64,000 bases of DNA from UBA6224 sp963800205. GTDB lineage: Bacteria; Patescibacteriota; Saccharimonadia; Saccharimonadales; UBA4665. Within the stretch, counting starts at the first letter, position 1. Every line of letters begins with the position of its first letter. Shown one piece after another: positions 24,023 through 33,724 of this stretch. Both the position numbers and the translations under genes were made by a program. The notes beneath the pieces are model-generated. The model was not told the DNA's origin and did no database searches. It worked only from the letters and a program-made list of their open reading frames with translations. The DNA lies in contig CAWCZQ010000005.1 in NCBI GenBank assembly GCA_963800205.1, positions 248,001-312,000 on the forward strand. The letters are read 5' to 3'.

Positions 24023-27000
24023 TTAGGCGAGGTATGCCTGGGCGCTGTCGCTATTGCCCGGAGATTCTCTATGCGGGTTGCCGCCGTTGTTAGGTGTATC
24101 GGGATGCTCTGGATGTTGCGGGTGTTGCGCTGTAGCGTCTGGTGCCGGAGCTGGTGCTGGCGTATCGACTTCTTGAGGTATCGGTGCTGGCGTGGAGGCT
24201 GGTGGTGTTGGATTGGTCGCTGCTGGTGGTGGTGTTGCAGGAGCCGGATGAGTATCGGCAGCCGGTGGTGGGGTCGGAGCTTCAGCCTGTGGTGGTGTGG
24301 GTGCTGGTTGCGGTGTTGGGCTTGAATGCTGTGGTGGGGTTGGCGCAGGATGTTCTGGCGCTGTTGAGTGTTCGGGAGGAGTAGGGGCAGGATGGGTACT
24401 TGGCGCCGATGGCTGTGGTTGCGGCGGTGTTGGAGCTGGTGGCGTCGGAGCCGGCGTCGGTGGCACAATCGGTACCTCGGCTGCTTCAACCGGTTTCGCC
24501 GGCGCTAACAGATCGCCCGCATTCGGTTGCACAGAAGAGCCATTCGCTGGAATGACCGTTAATGGTTTTGGAGGCGTAACTACACTGCCTTCCGGTGCAT
24601 ACCAAGTTGCCCGTCCTTGTTTACCTTGTTCAAAATGGAGAATTTCAATCTGATTATGGTTCATCTTAAGATTCTGTGGGCTTAGGATTTGTACATCAAA
24701 CCCTCCTTGTCCATCGCCATTTACTTCTGCATATACTCCCCAGTTACCGAAGCCTTTCACAATATAGGCAACATGGCCAAGGCTTTGATGTTCTGGTCCA
24801 TTTGTATCCCACTGAAGCACTGCGCCAGTAGTAAGTTTATGGTCAGATTTTATACCTGCACTACGAGCATTACTGTCCCAGAGTTCGGCGTTTCCTCTGC
24901 CGCCCCATTGCGGCATACCGCCAGGATATTTGTCGTGAGCCACCATCCAAGCGGCAAAAGATACACATTCCTTCGAATACATACCCGACGGATCAACATA
25001 GGCGTCCTTGGCAGCAGATACATACTGCTGACCATAGCCGTTATATGGTTCATTGATGCCGAGCTTCGACCACGCACTTTGCCGAACTTGGAAATGGAGG
25101 ATGCCCGAACTACCGGTATAGACCCGTATGTCACTCGGTGATAACCCTAACGAGTTCGCGAAGAACGCAATACGCTGGTTAGGATCGTTTGGTACACCCA
25201 TGGTTTCTCCCGTACGCTCTTGGGTATGACTTTGGTTATACCCACCAGTACTATTTGCACGAAATACAGCATTTGCATACGTCTTGCGAGACTCCCACGC
25301 ATCCACCCCGGCGCGCTCATACTGTTTCTCGACCTCTACTGTCATATGGTCTAGTAGCTTCGGGTCATTTTTGCGCAACAAACCGAGTAGGTTGGGGTAT
25401 TGCATTAACTCTTCTTTGATGTACTGATGCTGAACCGCTAACGTACCGGCAGGCAAGCCCATACGTTCGGCAACGCGTATCATATGCTTTTGTCTATCGA
25501 TACTCGTTGACTGATTCAATCCATAGCCGAGCTTGCCAAGTATTGATGCCGGTAGATGGTCACTGTAGTTAAACCCCTGGACGATACGCGGATTCATTGT
25601 GCCGCCCGTCTCTGTCGAAAAGTTACCCATAAGAGCAGCGACGCCAACTGGGCTCAGCCCGAGGTCTTTATCGTTATTGAAAAATTCCCATGTCTTTTTG
25701 TAATTTCCTCTGTTGTATTTGCTTGGAGGGAGTTGGTTATGGGCTACACTCTCCGACCTATTACCGTGGCGAGAGACACGGTCCGTCTGGTGTGATGGCT
25801 TAGCTTGATGATGCTCGGGCACTTTGACGCCAAGAGCTTTCAGGGTACTCGTACGCTCATGGTCGGTCAACAGTTGTGATTCAGCAGAGATAAGCGCTGT
25901 GAGCATTTGGTGTTGCTGATCTTCGGTATATTCTTTCTCACCCGACAGGGCTGGTAGCTGACTTTTGAGGAATTCAACCCGGGTTTTTACATAGAGCGGG
26001 TCGTTAACGTTGTCATTGACCATCTGAACGAGATTTTGAATGTTTGGATCATCAGCATGATCTTGGAGAAGTGTCGGCCGTTCAGCCAATAGTTTTGCGA
26101 GTGTTTTAGAAGCATGGAAAGCCTCAGGGTCATGTGGAGTTTTCCCTTTTTCGCCTTCCACTGCCTGTTCGAGATTTGCAACATCGCTGGCGACAGTAGC
26201 TGCGACACTCCCCTCAGTCTTTGGAGCTTCTGGCGCCTGTAGGGTTTGGTCGGCATACGATTCAACGCTTTGCGTCAACGGGTCGCCAGAAGCAGAATCG
26301 GCGGCTGCCATTTCTTGAATATCTACCGGCGTGAGCGCATCGGGCTCGACTGATGTAACAATATTAGGGTCTGATTCGATTTGCGATGCCGTTTTTAAAT
26401 AACCTCCATCCGCGGCAGTTGGTATGTTGGTCGGAGCAGAAGCAATTGGACCAGCCTCTACCGTATTTGCTCGAGACATGTAGATTGACGCACTACTGAC
26501 GGGCATAGCCACAGTTTGAGGTAACGCTGCGGCGCTCATGGTAACTTCCACTTTTAGATCCTGATGTGTGGACTCGATGGCAGATGCCGGACTATTCAAA
26601 GATGCTACCATCGTAGCTCCCAGAGCCGCCCCGACAAGTAGTGATTTTGGAATAGCTTTTGAGCCAGATTCTTGCACGGAAGCCACGACCTCAGTTGGTA
26701 ATGGGGTTAATGGACGTTCTTTGGTGTGCGAAGAAGAGGTGCGGGGCTTTGGCGAGTCGTTTGTCGGGACAACAAGAGGTTGATGCGTCGCTTGTTCGTG
26801 CACGACTGGCGTTATTGGAGTAGTCAGCGAAGCTTGTGGAGCTGACTGAATCGAGATTTCCTGAATACCAATATATGCTGCGACTTCGCTCAATCTATTG
26901 AGGCGGAGACTATCTTGGTTCTTATAGCTCTCAGTCACCTGACTAATCACTATTTGAGCTTTAGTTTCAAGTATTTTCTCTTGATACTCTTGTGGTGCTT

Positions 27001-27523
27001 TGGCCGCCATTCTTTGGAGCAGTTTGCCGAATTCTTGGGCTGCGGGCTTATCGGAGGCGGCTGCTAGTGACTCATACCCTAATATTATATTGTTACACGC
27101 CTCGGCTAATGCTGCATCCGAATTGGGAACCCATTGCTCAACGACATTCATTTCAGGCTCATATAGTCGAGAGATCTTATTTGTTCGTAAGTCGGTATGT
27201 TTTATACCGCGGGATATCCTCGATACTGATCCAAGCGCGAATCCATCGTCACGTGCACTCGCATAATAGCTGGCTATTTCTTCTGCGGAATACTGGCAGT
27301 GTGGTTGCTTTGCCAAGTCATCAGGATGAAAACCGCTTACATATGTTGTAGGACCAAATCGTTCTTCATACAATCGGCGCGCCTCATCGATACCATGGTT
27401 TGTTGCCGTATCGCTGGCAAATCTTCCCTGTATTTGCACCCCCGCCTGTATTCGTTTAACAATCTCATCAGCAGACAATATTGCTGATAGCTCGGGCTGT
27501 TCAGTTCTGTGGACTTCACTCAT
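24023..27523 (-). CDS. Large envelope protein with phage-tail lysozyme and CHAP domains
   Basis: 1166 aa. Residues 1-285 look cytoplasmic and soluble. A hydrophobic segment follows at about 291-310 (IPKSLLVGAALGATMVASLN, ending in an ASA-like site), which makes the rest extracytoplasmic. Residues about 608-755 are a phage-tail-type lysozyme domain (SPVGVAALMGNFSTETGG with the catalytic-type Glu). Residues about 850-970 are a CHAP amidase/endopeptidase domain (KECVSFAAWM with the Cys, SLGHVAYIV with the His). The last 170 residues are Pro/Thr/Ala-rich, like a wall-spanning linker. Two wall-cutting domains on one anchored chain suggest peptidoglycan remodelling or attack on a host cell wall. 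It is last in a five-gene run on one strand, 21 nt after the 478-aa gene. Confidence 0.85.
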   Translation of the reverse strand: MSEVHRTEQPELSAILSADEIVKRIQAGVQIQGRFASDTATNHGIDEARRLYEERFGPTTYVSGFHPDDLAKQPHCQYSAEEIASYYASARDDGFALGSVSRISRGIKHTDLRTNKISRLYEPEMNVVEQWVPNSDAALAEACNNIILGYESLAAASDKPAAQEFGKLLQRMAAKAPQEYQEKILETKAQIVISQVTESYKNQDSLRLNRLSEVAAYIGIQEISIQSAPQASLTTPITPVVHEQATHQPLVVPTNDSPKPRTSSSHTKERPLTPLPTEVVASVQESGSKAIPKSLLVGAALGATMVASLNSPASAIESTHQDLKVEVTMSAAALPQTVAMPVSSASIYMSRANTVEAGPIASAPTNIPTAADGGYLKTASQIESDPNIVTSVEPDALTPVDIQEMAAADSASGDPLTQSVESYADQTLQAPEAPKTEGSVAATVASDVANLEQAVEGEKGKTPHDPEAFHASKTLAKLLAERPTLLQDHADDPNIQNLVQMVNDNVNDPLYVKTRVEFLKSQLPALSGEKEYTEDQQHQMLTALISAESQLLTDHERTSTLKALGVKVPEHHQAKPSHQTDRVSRHGNRSESVAHNQLPPSKYNRGNYKKTWEFFNNDKDLGLSPVGVAALMGNFSTETGGTMNPRIVQGFNYSDHLPASILGKLGYGLNQSTSIDRQKHMIRVAERMGLPAGTLAVQHQYIKEELMQYPNLLGLLRKNDPKLLDHMTVEVEKQYERAGVDAWESRKTYANAVFRANSTGGYNQSHTQERTGETMGVPNDPNQRIAFFANSLGLSPSDIRVYTGSSGILHFQVRQSAWSKLGINEPYNGYGQQYVSAAKDAYVDPSGMYSKECVSFAAWMVAHDKYPGGMPQWGGRGNAELWDSNARSAGIKSDHKLTTGAVLQWDTNGPEHQSLGHVAYIVKGFGNWGVYAEVNGDGQGGFDVQILSPQNLKMNHNQIEILHFEQGKQGRATWYAPEGSVVTPPKPLTVIPANGSSVQPNAGDLLAPAKPVEAAEVPIVPPTPAPTPPAPTPPQPQPSAPSTHPAPTPPEHSTAPEHPAPTPPQHSSPTPQPAPTPPQAEAPTPPPAADTHPAPATPPPAATNPTPPASTPAPIPQEVDTPAPAPAPDATAQHPQHPEHPDTPNNGGNPHRESPGNSDSAQAYLA

Positions 27524-27544
27524 TTTTTCCCTCTCAGTCCTTTG

Positions 27545-28981
27545 TTACTGCTTTACGTTAACTGTTTTTACTGCACCATTAACCAGATAGCTGACCAAAA
27601 CTTCACTACTATCATTAGGTAAGGCTTCTACATGAATCGGCGTTACCGGCACCACATAGTCTTCGACTGGTTTATCAGATACGGGATGGTCGGTGTCTGG
27701 GTGTGCTTCTATTGGCTCTTCCTGGCTGACTTCTGCACCGGATTCGTTGAGGACGGCATGAGCGAGAGCTCGTAGCGACTCTAGCTGTGACTGAGCAGGA
27801 ATGATCTCGTGCACTCCGTCGTACTGACTCTTAATTTCTTCGATATGCTCACGGAGTGAAGGAATTTCGACAGGAGATACCATTTTCAGTAGCTCTGAAA
27901 CCGCATCATCGAACCTCCGTTGAGCAGCATGCTGCTGTTCCTCCTCCCGGAGATACTGACTTTCGGCAGCCAAGACGGTACTGTTATGCAAAGTAACGAA
28001 TTGCTGATATACATCACTAAGATCTTCGGCACGAATTTTAAGTTCGTCAATTTCGAGTAAGATATCATCAGCCAAATCATCATACTGTTCTTTTAGCTCT
28101 GATAGAGTCACGAATTTTTCGGTTGCCTCACGGACGGCTTCGCTCGCTATCATATATTTTTGGCGAGCTGCTGCTGTTTCAGGTAATACTTCTACTTGCA
28201 GCGAATGTAGTGTGGGCCCATGGCTTTCAAGGCTTGCCATAGCAGTTTCAAGTGCTTGGTAATCGCCTTGCTCCTGCCATCGACGTTGCTCGTACTCTAT
28301 ATCTCGCTCATGCAGTTCGCGAGCGTCTCTGATTTTAGCTTCCTGTCGCTGTTCGGCTATATCGTATTCTGGCTGTAAAAGTCGCAAATTAGCCTCAGCC
28401 TGCTTTTTGGCTTTGAGGGCAAATAGTTTTGGATCTTTTAGTTCTTGCTGCTTTTGTGCTACCTCTGATTGTCGATTGTACGCATCGTGCAGTTCGCTTA
28501 TCACGCCCTCTAATGTATTGCCCAAGGTGGCGATAGTCTCTGTGTAAGGAATTCGGACGTTTTCGGCATGGCTTTTAATGACGGCTCCAAGCGTTACCGA
28601 TGTCTGGCGTTGTTCGGCGCTAAACGTTTTAAACTCAGAGAGATTCTGTTTAAGCGCTTCTAGTTCAGCTTGTTTTCTACTAATGGCCACGAGTAACGCT
28701 TGTTCTGCTGTGTCGGTTATTTCTTCCAAGCTACTGGTATGGGCGGCGTTTACCTCCACGCCATTGCGCTGGAACGCTTCATTTGCCAGCGCTGCATCCT
28801 GCTGTGAGGCACGGATTTCACTCAGTACCGTAAACTCAGTTTCGAGGAGTGGGTTATGGCGCGCTACTGCTAATTCCTCGCTGTACTCATTTGATAGTGA
28901 TGGTTGCATATAATCCCAGTTAATATCACCGGCGGTCCGAATGATAAAAGATTGTTGTGGTGATTCAGGTGATGTGGTCAT
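27545..28981 (-). CDS. Coiled-coil protein of the envelope operon
   Basis: A 478-aa acidic protein with long predicted coiled coils from about 90 to 380 (heptad-rich, many Glu/Gln/Lys/Ala). There is no signal peptide and no membrane helix. The C-terminal 90 residues are Pro/Glu/Asp-rich and end in a short beta-like segment (SSEVLVSYLVNGAVKTVNV). I do not recognise the family. It sits 5 nt after the 652-aa gene and 21 nt before the lysozyme/CHAP gene, so a scaffold role for that assembly is a reasonable guess only. Confidence 0.7.
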   Translation of the reverse strand: MTTSPESPQQSFIIRTAGDINWDYMQPSLSNEYSEELAVARHNPLLETEFTVLSEIRASQQDAALANEAFQRNGVEVNAAHTSSLEEITDTAEQALLVAISRKQAELEALKQNLSEFKTFSAEQRQTSVTLGAVIKSHAENVRIPYTETIATLGNTLEGVISELHDAYNRQSEVAQKQQELKDPKLFALKAKKQAEANLRLLQPEYDIAEQRQEAKIRDARELHERDIEYEQRRWQEQGDYQALETAMASLESHGPTLHSLQVEVLPETAAARQKYMIASEAVREATEKFVTLSELKEQYDDLADDILLEIDELKIRAEDLSDVYQQFVTLHNSTVLAAESQYLREEEQQHAAQRRFDDAVSELLKMVSPVEIPSLREHIEEIKSQYDGVHEIIPAQSQLESLRALAHAVLNESGAEVSQEEPIEAHPDTDHPVSDKPVEDYVVPVTPIHVEALPNDSSEVLVSYLVNGAVKTVNVKQ

Positions 28982-28986
28982 CGCTA

Positions 28987-30945
28987 TTATTCCTCTGTTA
29001 CCTTGGTTACTTTAATCTTGCTATAGTCTTGGAGACGTACATCATCACCTTTTACCCAAACCTTCTTTTTTGTACCCCCGGATAATTTCCATTTGTTCTC
29101 ATGTATGAAGCCTTCGAGTGACGATGGTCGTTCGCCGTCAACTTTTATACTCACCTTTACCTCTTGGTCGGCAGCTTGTGCTTTGATAGAGCTCATCAAA
29201 CCCGATACCGCCATTGCGGTGATATCCTGGCCGGCGAGCCGTTCGATACTCGTAATAGCAGCTATCTGGCCCATGGACTTAGCGCTTTCTTTGATACTGT
29301 CGGATTGGAACACATGATTAAGTGCCTTGGCCTGTTTGGGGGCAATAAAGCCGCCAATGATGACATTATCTGACTTCATGGCTTTAACGTTGAAACGCGC
29401 GAGATTAGTACAGAACGAACTCTGCTCGCCGTCACCATCGCTATCACAGATAACTTCATCGCCGGTTAGTGGCATGTAGGTTTCCTCAGTCGTCAGTTTG
29501 TCTTGATGGATAGTAACTACCGAAACATCACCGTCTCGGGCGACCGTTACGGCGCCGTCTGCGGTAGCACACGACTGAATACTCCACTTACTATCGAGGC
29601 TTTCGGTAAAGTTTGCAGCATCTGGTCCGCCATTAGGGTACCAGCGCTTTCCTTTGTGCAACGCCTTGTAGCGAGCATCCATGTACATATCGCCACTTAC
29701 TTTATAGGTACCCGCTGGCACACAAACACCTTCCGGGCTCCACACAAATTTAGCGGAGGATGCGTCGGCAGCGCTCGTGTCGGCGACCGCTTCCTGTTCG
29801 GCTTGTTCGCCGACGATTGGTGCTGTTGCGTCGACCTCATTACCGCCTGGCGTAATTGCCCATCCGACCAGACCAAGGCCAACTAAAACACCGGCCGCTT
29901 TCATTTTTTTCGTACCAAGACCACTTACGAGCGTACGCAGTCCTTCGCTATTCTTGACTACAATTTCGGAATCCTCGGGTGTGCGTTCGTCGTCATCAAA
30001 ATATCTAAACTGAGGCTCCGGTGTAGGCTCTGGCTTATATTCCTCAGCGGTAGGCGGTTGGGTGGGTTGCTGAGGCATATTCATGCCGTGTGGAACAGTT
30101 GGCGATGAACGATGCGGTGCCCCTTGCCTGTCAGTGCGTGGTTCGTGTGCTTGTGGTTGGTCAGGCTGAGCGTTTGGCCGAGGCGCTACAACTCCTGATT
30201 CATCGAGTTTTGAGGCACGAATTTGTCGGACTAGCTCATCTAATGAAGGCTTTGTAGTATCGGGCGGGGTCTTTTGGCTTTCAGTAATATTATTGGCACT
30301 TGCTTTTCGCAACTGTTCATACCGTTCGAGCAGCGGATCCCATTCGGCTGCACTGCGTGCCAAGAACAAAGGTTGTGCCGGTTGGGTTTCCATAGAGCCA
30401 GCTGGGGTGGCATGGTTATCATTATTCTTTGGTAAATTTGCTTTTGGCTCAGGCTGCGGCCGAGTGAGGCGACGTATCTGGCGTTGATCACTAGGCGGAA
30501 TAATATTATCGAAATAGGATCGAGGTAGACTGCTCTGCAAGTTTACTTCTTTGAGGTTCGATTCATAACCAGCTCCCGTAAAAATAAGAAACTCGGCAGG
30601 CATTTCCTCGGTGATATATGGAATAAAAACGCGAGTTTCTCTTCCTGAATTGATGGCGACAGAAAAGGCTCTTCCCTCTCGCGGATCATTAGGTTGTAGC
30701 AGTTTTTCTTGGTAGTCGTAGCGCCTGTGTAATCGATCCATGACGACTTCGACTGGTCGATCGGACCGCGGCAAACCAGACAGACAGTACAGTGCAAAGC
30801 GGTTGTACTCCCCTAGCTGTCGATCTTTAACTTCTAAGGTTACTAAGGCTGCATCGAGGTCGGTCAGAAGATTTACTGGATTGAGTTCTTCATAACCATT
30901 CTCTGCGCGATTAGGCCGGTGTTGTTCTGGGCTACCGACACTCAT
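28987..30945 (-). CDS. Single-pass membrane protein of the envelope operon
   Basis: 652 aa. The N-terminal part (1-340) is soluble and includes a long Pro/Gln/Glu-rich stretch (about 165-320). One membrane helix lies near residues 350-370 (AAGVLVGLGLVGWAI). The C-terminal 280 residues would be outside, with several Cys (CVPAG, SCATAD, EVICDSDGDGEQSSFC) that could form disulfides, and a region resembling DUF4230-type beta/alpha folds; that likeness is weak. Start and stop overlap the neighbours closely (1-nt overlap upstream, 5-nt gap downstream). Function unknown. Confidence 0.7.
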   Translation of the reverse strand: MSVGSPEQHRPNRAENGYEELNPVNLLTDLDAALVTLEVKDRQLGEYNRFALYCLSGLPRSDRPVEVVMDRLHRRYDYQEKLLQPNDPREGRAFSVAINSGRETRVFIPYITEEMPAEFLIFTGAGYESNLKEVNLQSSLPRSYFDNIIPPSDQRQIRRLTRPQPEPKANLPKNNDNHATPAGSMETQPAQPLFLARSAAEWDPLLERYEQLRKASANNITESQKTPPDTTKPSLDELVRQIRASKLDESGVVAPRPNAQPDQPQAHEPRTDRQGAPHRSSPTVPHGMNMPQQPTQPPTAEEYKPEPTPEPQFRYFDDDERTPEDSEIVVKNSEGLRTLVSGLGTKKMKAAGVLVGLGLVGWAITPGGNEVDATAPIVGEQAEQEAVADTSAADASSAKFVWSPEGVCVPAGTYKVSGDMYMDARYKALHKGKRWYPNGGPDAANFTESLDSKWSIQSCATADGAVTVARDGDVSVVTIHQDKLTTEETYMPLTGDEVICDSDGDGEQSSFCTNLARFNVKAMKSDNVIIGGFIAPKQAKALNHVFQSDSIKESAKSMGQIAAITSIERLAGQDITAMAVSGLMSSIKAQAADQEVKVSIKVDGERPSSLEGFIHENKWKLSGGTKKKVWVKGDDVRLQDYSKIKVTKVTEE

Positions 30946-31667
30946 TATTTAGTACCTTTCGTGTCATCACCACTGAAAAAAGCATTATAAATTAATCCGG
31001 CAGCCGAGAAAGGACCAGTTGCAACAGTGCGAATGTTATGTGGTATGTCACCATTCAGCGCATACTGATTTTCGGTATTAAACATCTTTCCGACAAAGGG
31101 TATATGGTTGTGTGCGAATGTAGCGGCTGCATGTTCGGCTGTGCTGCCACCCACAAATATCAAATCAGCGCTGACGAAAGCTACGATTGCGCCGCGTCCT
31201 AATTTTTGTAATCTTTTATTTCTCATGGCTTCTGTCAGCCGAGGACCAACCTGTTCTTTGACGGCAGTACTTCGTTTTTTTCTATCATCGTGCGATCCAG
31301 CATCTACTTGTCGTGGCCACCGGTTTTCCCCAGCCTGCACCCCATTACTCCCACTAACCGTATCAATCAGATTCGTAAACGTTTGCGGGCTTGAGCCTGC
31401 CGCTTTCCACGATCCGTCTCCATAAACACTCAAGGTAAACGCGATATCTGGTGACGAATCAGCAGGACGAGCCTCGCTAGCGGTATCATATTGATTGGCG
31501 TGTGGCTGATACTGACTATGTTCTTGCAACGCATAGTTACCATAATCTTCGCCATAACGTGTCGAATGATGTCCATACTCTTCTGGTTCAGGATAAAGAC
31601 CCTGGTTATCAGGCGGCAGCGGAAAAGGGATGAGTTCTCCTTGTATTGGCTGTCGATTCTCACTCAT
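30945..31667 (-). CDS. Small envelope-operon protein with a weak membrane segment
   Basis: 240 aa. The first 70 residues are Tyr/Gln/His/Pro-rich and look disordered. Around 180-200 is a short hydrophobic stretch (GAIVAFVSADLIFVGG), and the chain ends in FSAAGLIYNAFFSGDD. I do not recognise a family. The stop overlaps the next start by one base and the gene follows the 327-aa gene by 2 nt, which fits one polycistronic mRNA. Confidence 0.65.
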   Translation of the reverse strand: MSENRQPIQGELIPFPLPPDNQGLYPEPEEYGHHSTRYGEDYGNYALQEHSQYQPHANQYDTASEARPADSSPDIAFTLSVYGDGSWKAAGSSPQTFTNLIDTVSGSNGVQAGENRWPRQVDAGSHDDRKKRSTAVKEQVGPRLTEAMRNKRLQKLGRGAIVAFVSADLIFVGGSTAEHAAATFAHNHIPFVGKMFNTENQYALNGDIPHNIRTVATGPFSAAGLIYNAFFSGDDTKGTK

Positions 31668-31669
31668 GA

Positions 31670-32653
31670 TTAATTGCCCATTACTTCTTGTTCGGCCGTA
31701 CAGTTCAATTCGTCTAATGTAAAGTTGCCGCTGCCTAGTGCGTAGCTATGCTGGTAGGTTGTTCCCATAGCCTTATCGGCTGCTTGGCCGGTATCCTTTT
31801 GTAACTCTCCAGTAGAATTGATAAACGTAACAGTGCCAATTTCGTCCTTGTGGCCTAACATCGCCACGTTGGCACGGATTGCTCGCTCGGAGAGAGTGTG
31901 CAACGTATCCATGACTTCTGGTTTTTGCAGACAAGTCCCCGCTGCCTCGAGACCCTTGAGCTTCATATCATGCTCTATCTGATTATCTAAGTCTTCGATA
32001 GTATTGTTGAGTGTATCCATGTTTATGACCTGGAGGTTTTTGCTAATACCACTAATAACGGAACGAGTAAAACCTGATCTGTCAGAGAAATTTTTAGTCG
32101 TACCGTCCAGGGTGTAATCATTAATCTCCGGTCCAGTATTAGGCCAAAAGATTGTCCCTTTCATTTTGGACTCGTCGACAACCAAATTGAGTTTATTTTC
32201 ACTCACTTGCGGTTCGATGGCATCGAACGGAATGTCAAACTTTATTTGACCGGTACCGCGCAGCTCTTTATTATCTTCGAAGTCTTTTAGCACATCACCG
32301 GTACTGATTAGGCCCAGTTTAGGCTTGTATACTAATTTGTTTTTTATGCCTTCAGCAGACAGTGTCTCTTGGAAATACATAGTGGCTGGATCGATGGCAA
32401 GTTCTGGATCCCACACGATTTTTTCTATGGTGGCAGTTGTGTTAGCTTCGTTAAGATCAGCATCCGCTTCGATATGATTGCCGCCAAATGTTGCAAGCGT
32501 CAGCGCTACGGCGCCGAAACCTAAACCTAACTTTGCCGGGCTCGGCTTGAGTGCATTAATAAAAATCAACGGAGAAAAAAACCCATCTTCGTTACGCTGA
32601 TGTGTAGCCACCACATCCTCAGCCGGCTGAGGCGGCAAATATTCGTGAGCCAT
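31670..32653 (-). CDS. First gene of the envelope operon, anchored extracytoplasmic protein
   Basis: 327 aa. A cytoplasmic N-terminus of about 38 residues, one hydrophobic segment near 42-58 (LGLGFGAVALTLATFGG), and then an extracytoplasmic domain of about 260 residues with two Cys (GTCLQK, LNCTAE). The extracytoplasmic part shares its general layout with the outside domain of the 652-aa protein, so the two may be distant relatives. A strong binding site (GGAGG region) precedes the ATG. Upstream lie a possible leader peptide and AT-rich DNA. Function unknown. Confidence 0.68.
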   Translation of the reverse strand: MAHEYLPPQPAEDVVATHQRNEDGFFSPLIFINALKPSPAKLGLGFGAVALTLATFGGNHIEADADLNEANTTATIEKIVWDPELAIDPATMYFQETLSAEGIKNKLVYKPKLGLISTGDVLKDFEDNKELRGTGQIKFDIPFDAIEPQVSENKLNLVVDESKMKGTIFWPNTGPEINDYTLDGTTKNFSDRSGFTRSVISGISKNLQVINMDTLNNTIEDLDNQIEHDMKLKGLEAAGTCLQKPEVMDTLHTLSERAIRANVAMLGHKDEIGTVTFINSTGELQKDTGQAADKAMGTTYQHSYALGSGNFTLDELNCTAEQEVMGN

Positions 32654-32760
32654 AACTCCTCCACCCCACCCGTTTCTTGGTAATAAGCGAGGGAGCGCAT
32701 GTAATAAGAATTGGCATGCTGCACCCCACCAAGACAGACGATACTCACCATTTCGGTAAG

Positions 32761-32814
32761 CTACCGATTGTCTTTCATGCAGTCAACCACGGCCGAGGCT
32801 ACAGTGAGCTGCAT
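32761..32814 (-). CDS. Possible 17-aa leader peptide before the envelope operon
   Basis: A short frame starting at ATG 32814, 8 nt after a TATACT box (32823-32828), and ending 107 nt before the envelope-operon start. The region has an 8-bp inverted repeat (TCATGCAG/CTGCATGA) at its ends. No good -35 was found. The evidence is thin: a leaderless start pattern and position only. Confidence 0.25.
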   Translation of the reverse strand: MQLTVASAVVDCMKDNR

Positions 32815-33079
32815 GACCGGAGAGTATAAACCCACCTCCTTTACGGCCCTTTGGTCATGCACTCATATTTTGCACTATATGTACAATATTAGTCGCAGCT
32901 TATCTCAGGTTTATTGATAATGTCAACATTTTTGTATTTTTTACTACTAGTTAAGTTCTGTTAATTTGCGTAATCAATGGAAAGAAGACAATGCAACAAA
33001 GGAGGAAACAGGAGTAGCGGCGACACTACCGAGTGACGAATCGTCAATGATAGTGTCGCCGCTTCCCGGAGATGCCGTA
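32815..33079. other. Intergenic region with nested palindrome
   Basis: Non-coding. It holds the probable promoter area of the envelope operon and an AT-rich stretch (32860-32960). It also holds a nested palindrome at 33017-33062: outer stem GCGGCGACACTA/TAGTGTCGCCGC, inner TGACGA/TCGTCA. The palindrome lies 17 nt beyond the stop of the 33080-33493 gene and has no T tract on either side. An AAGGAGG-like run near 33000 has no start codon at a useful distance. Confidence 0.6.
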
Positions 33080-33493
33080 CTAAGCGGCAGCAGCTGGCGT
33101 GTTCCTGGAACGGGCACGAGCTTTTACATCTCCTCGGACGAGGATAGCAGCTACCCCGGCCAGCACCACAATCGAGAGCAAAGCGGCTTCATGTCGGACG
33201 TCGCGACCGTAGAACGGTAGTGTGCCAAACACGGTACTCAGGGCAATGTAGATGCCGACGAACGACATAACCACCACCGTCACGAATGCCACCCCGTCGG
33301 TCTTGCGGCTGTGCACTGACCACGCCAGCCAAACAAGGCCGAAACCAATGACCAGCAATACCAGAGCCGACATGAACTTGGAGGAGTCAACATTCTTCCA
33401 GTAGCCGGTGGTGCAGTAGTACACCGCCATCACAGCCGCCGCAATTACAGTCACGGAAGCCAAGACACGGAGAATTACAAGTTTGCCTCGCAA
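33080..33493 (-). CDS. Small multi-pass membrane protein, unknown
   Basis: About 137 aa with four hydrophobic helices (roughly residues 5-26, 42-58, 72-90 and 100-118) and a basic tail (KARARSRNT). I set the start at a TTG codon (33493) because GAGAGG lies 8 nt before it and the first helix follows at once. A GTG and an ATG further upstream in the same frame are possible. The family is not recognised. The gene is isolated and followed by the nested palindrome. Confidence 0.6.
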   Translation of the reverse strand: MRGKLVILRVLASVTVIAAAVMAVYYCTTGYWKNVDSSKFMSALVLLVIGFGLVWLAWSVHSRKTDGVAFVTVVVMSFVGIYIALSTVFGTLPFYGRDVRHEAALLSIVVLAGVAAILVRGDVKARARSRNTPAAAA

Positions 33494-33673
33494 TTGAATC
33501 ACCTCTCTCAGTTGTTGCATTGTCGATGAACGACAAAAGTGGGTAGTCGACAATGACACTTGTAGCGCATCGGAATTACACTCTGTCATTCTGCAGCCTA
33601 CACCCATACAGAAGGGTGGTCAATAATATGAAATAATGCTAATATAGTTTGCCTACAGGGGTGAGAGAAAAAG

Positions 33674-33682
33674 TTATCCACA
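33674..33682 (+). promoter_or_regulatory. Single DnaA-box-like site
   Basis: TTATCCACA matches the DnaA box consensus. It is the only perfect copy seen in this intergenic region, so it may be a regulatory site or chance. Confidence 0.35.
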
Positions 33683-33688
33683 GGAAAT

Positions 33689-33717
33689 TTGACATGCTTA
33701 TGCTAAAAGCGTATTAG
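33689..33717 (+). promoter_or_regulatory. Promoter of the 152-aa gene, leaderless
   Basis: TTGACA at 33689-33694, a 17-nt spacer, and TATTAG at 33712-33717. The ATG is at 33725, where transcription should begin. Confidence 0.75.
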
Positions 33718-33724
33718 TGGAAGG

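Noticed and set aside
32566..32751. 61-aa minus-strand frame overlapping the start of the envelope operon
   Set aside because: It runs out of frame into a better supported gene and has no binding site of its own.
33674..33682. Replication origin
   Set aside because: Only one DnaA-box-like site, no cluster, no dnaA/dnaN nearby and no strand switch of the main genes.
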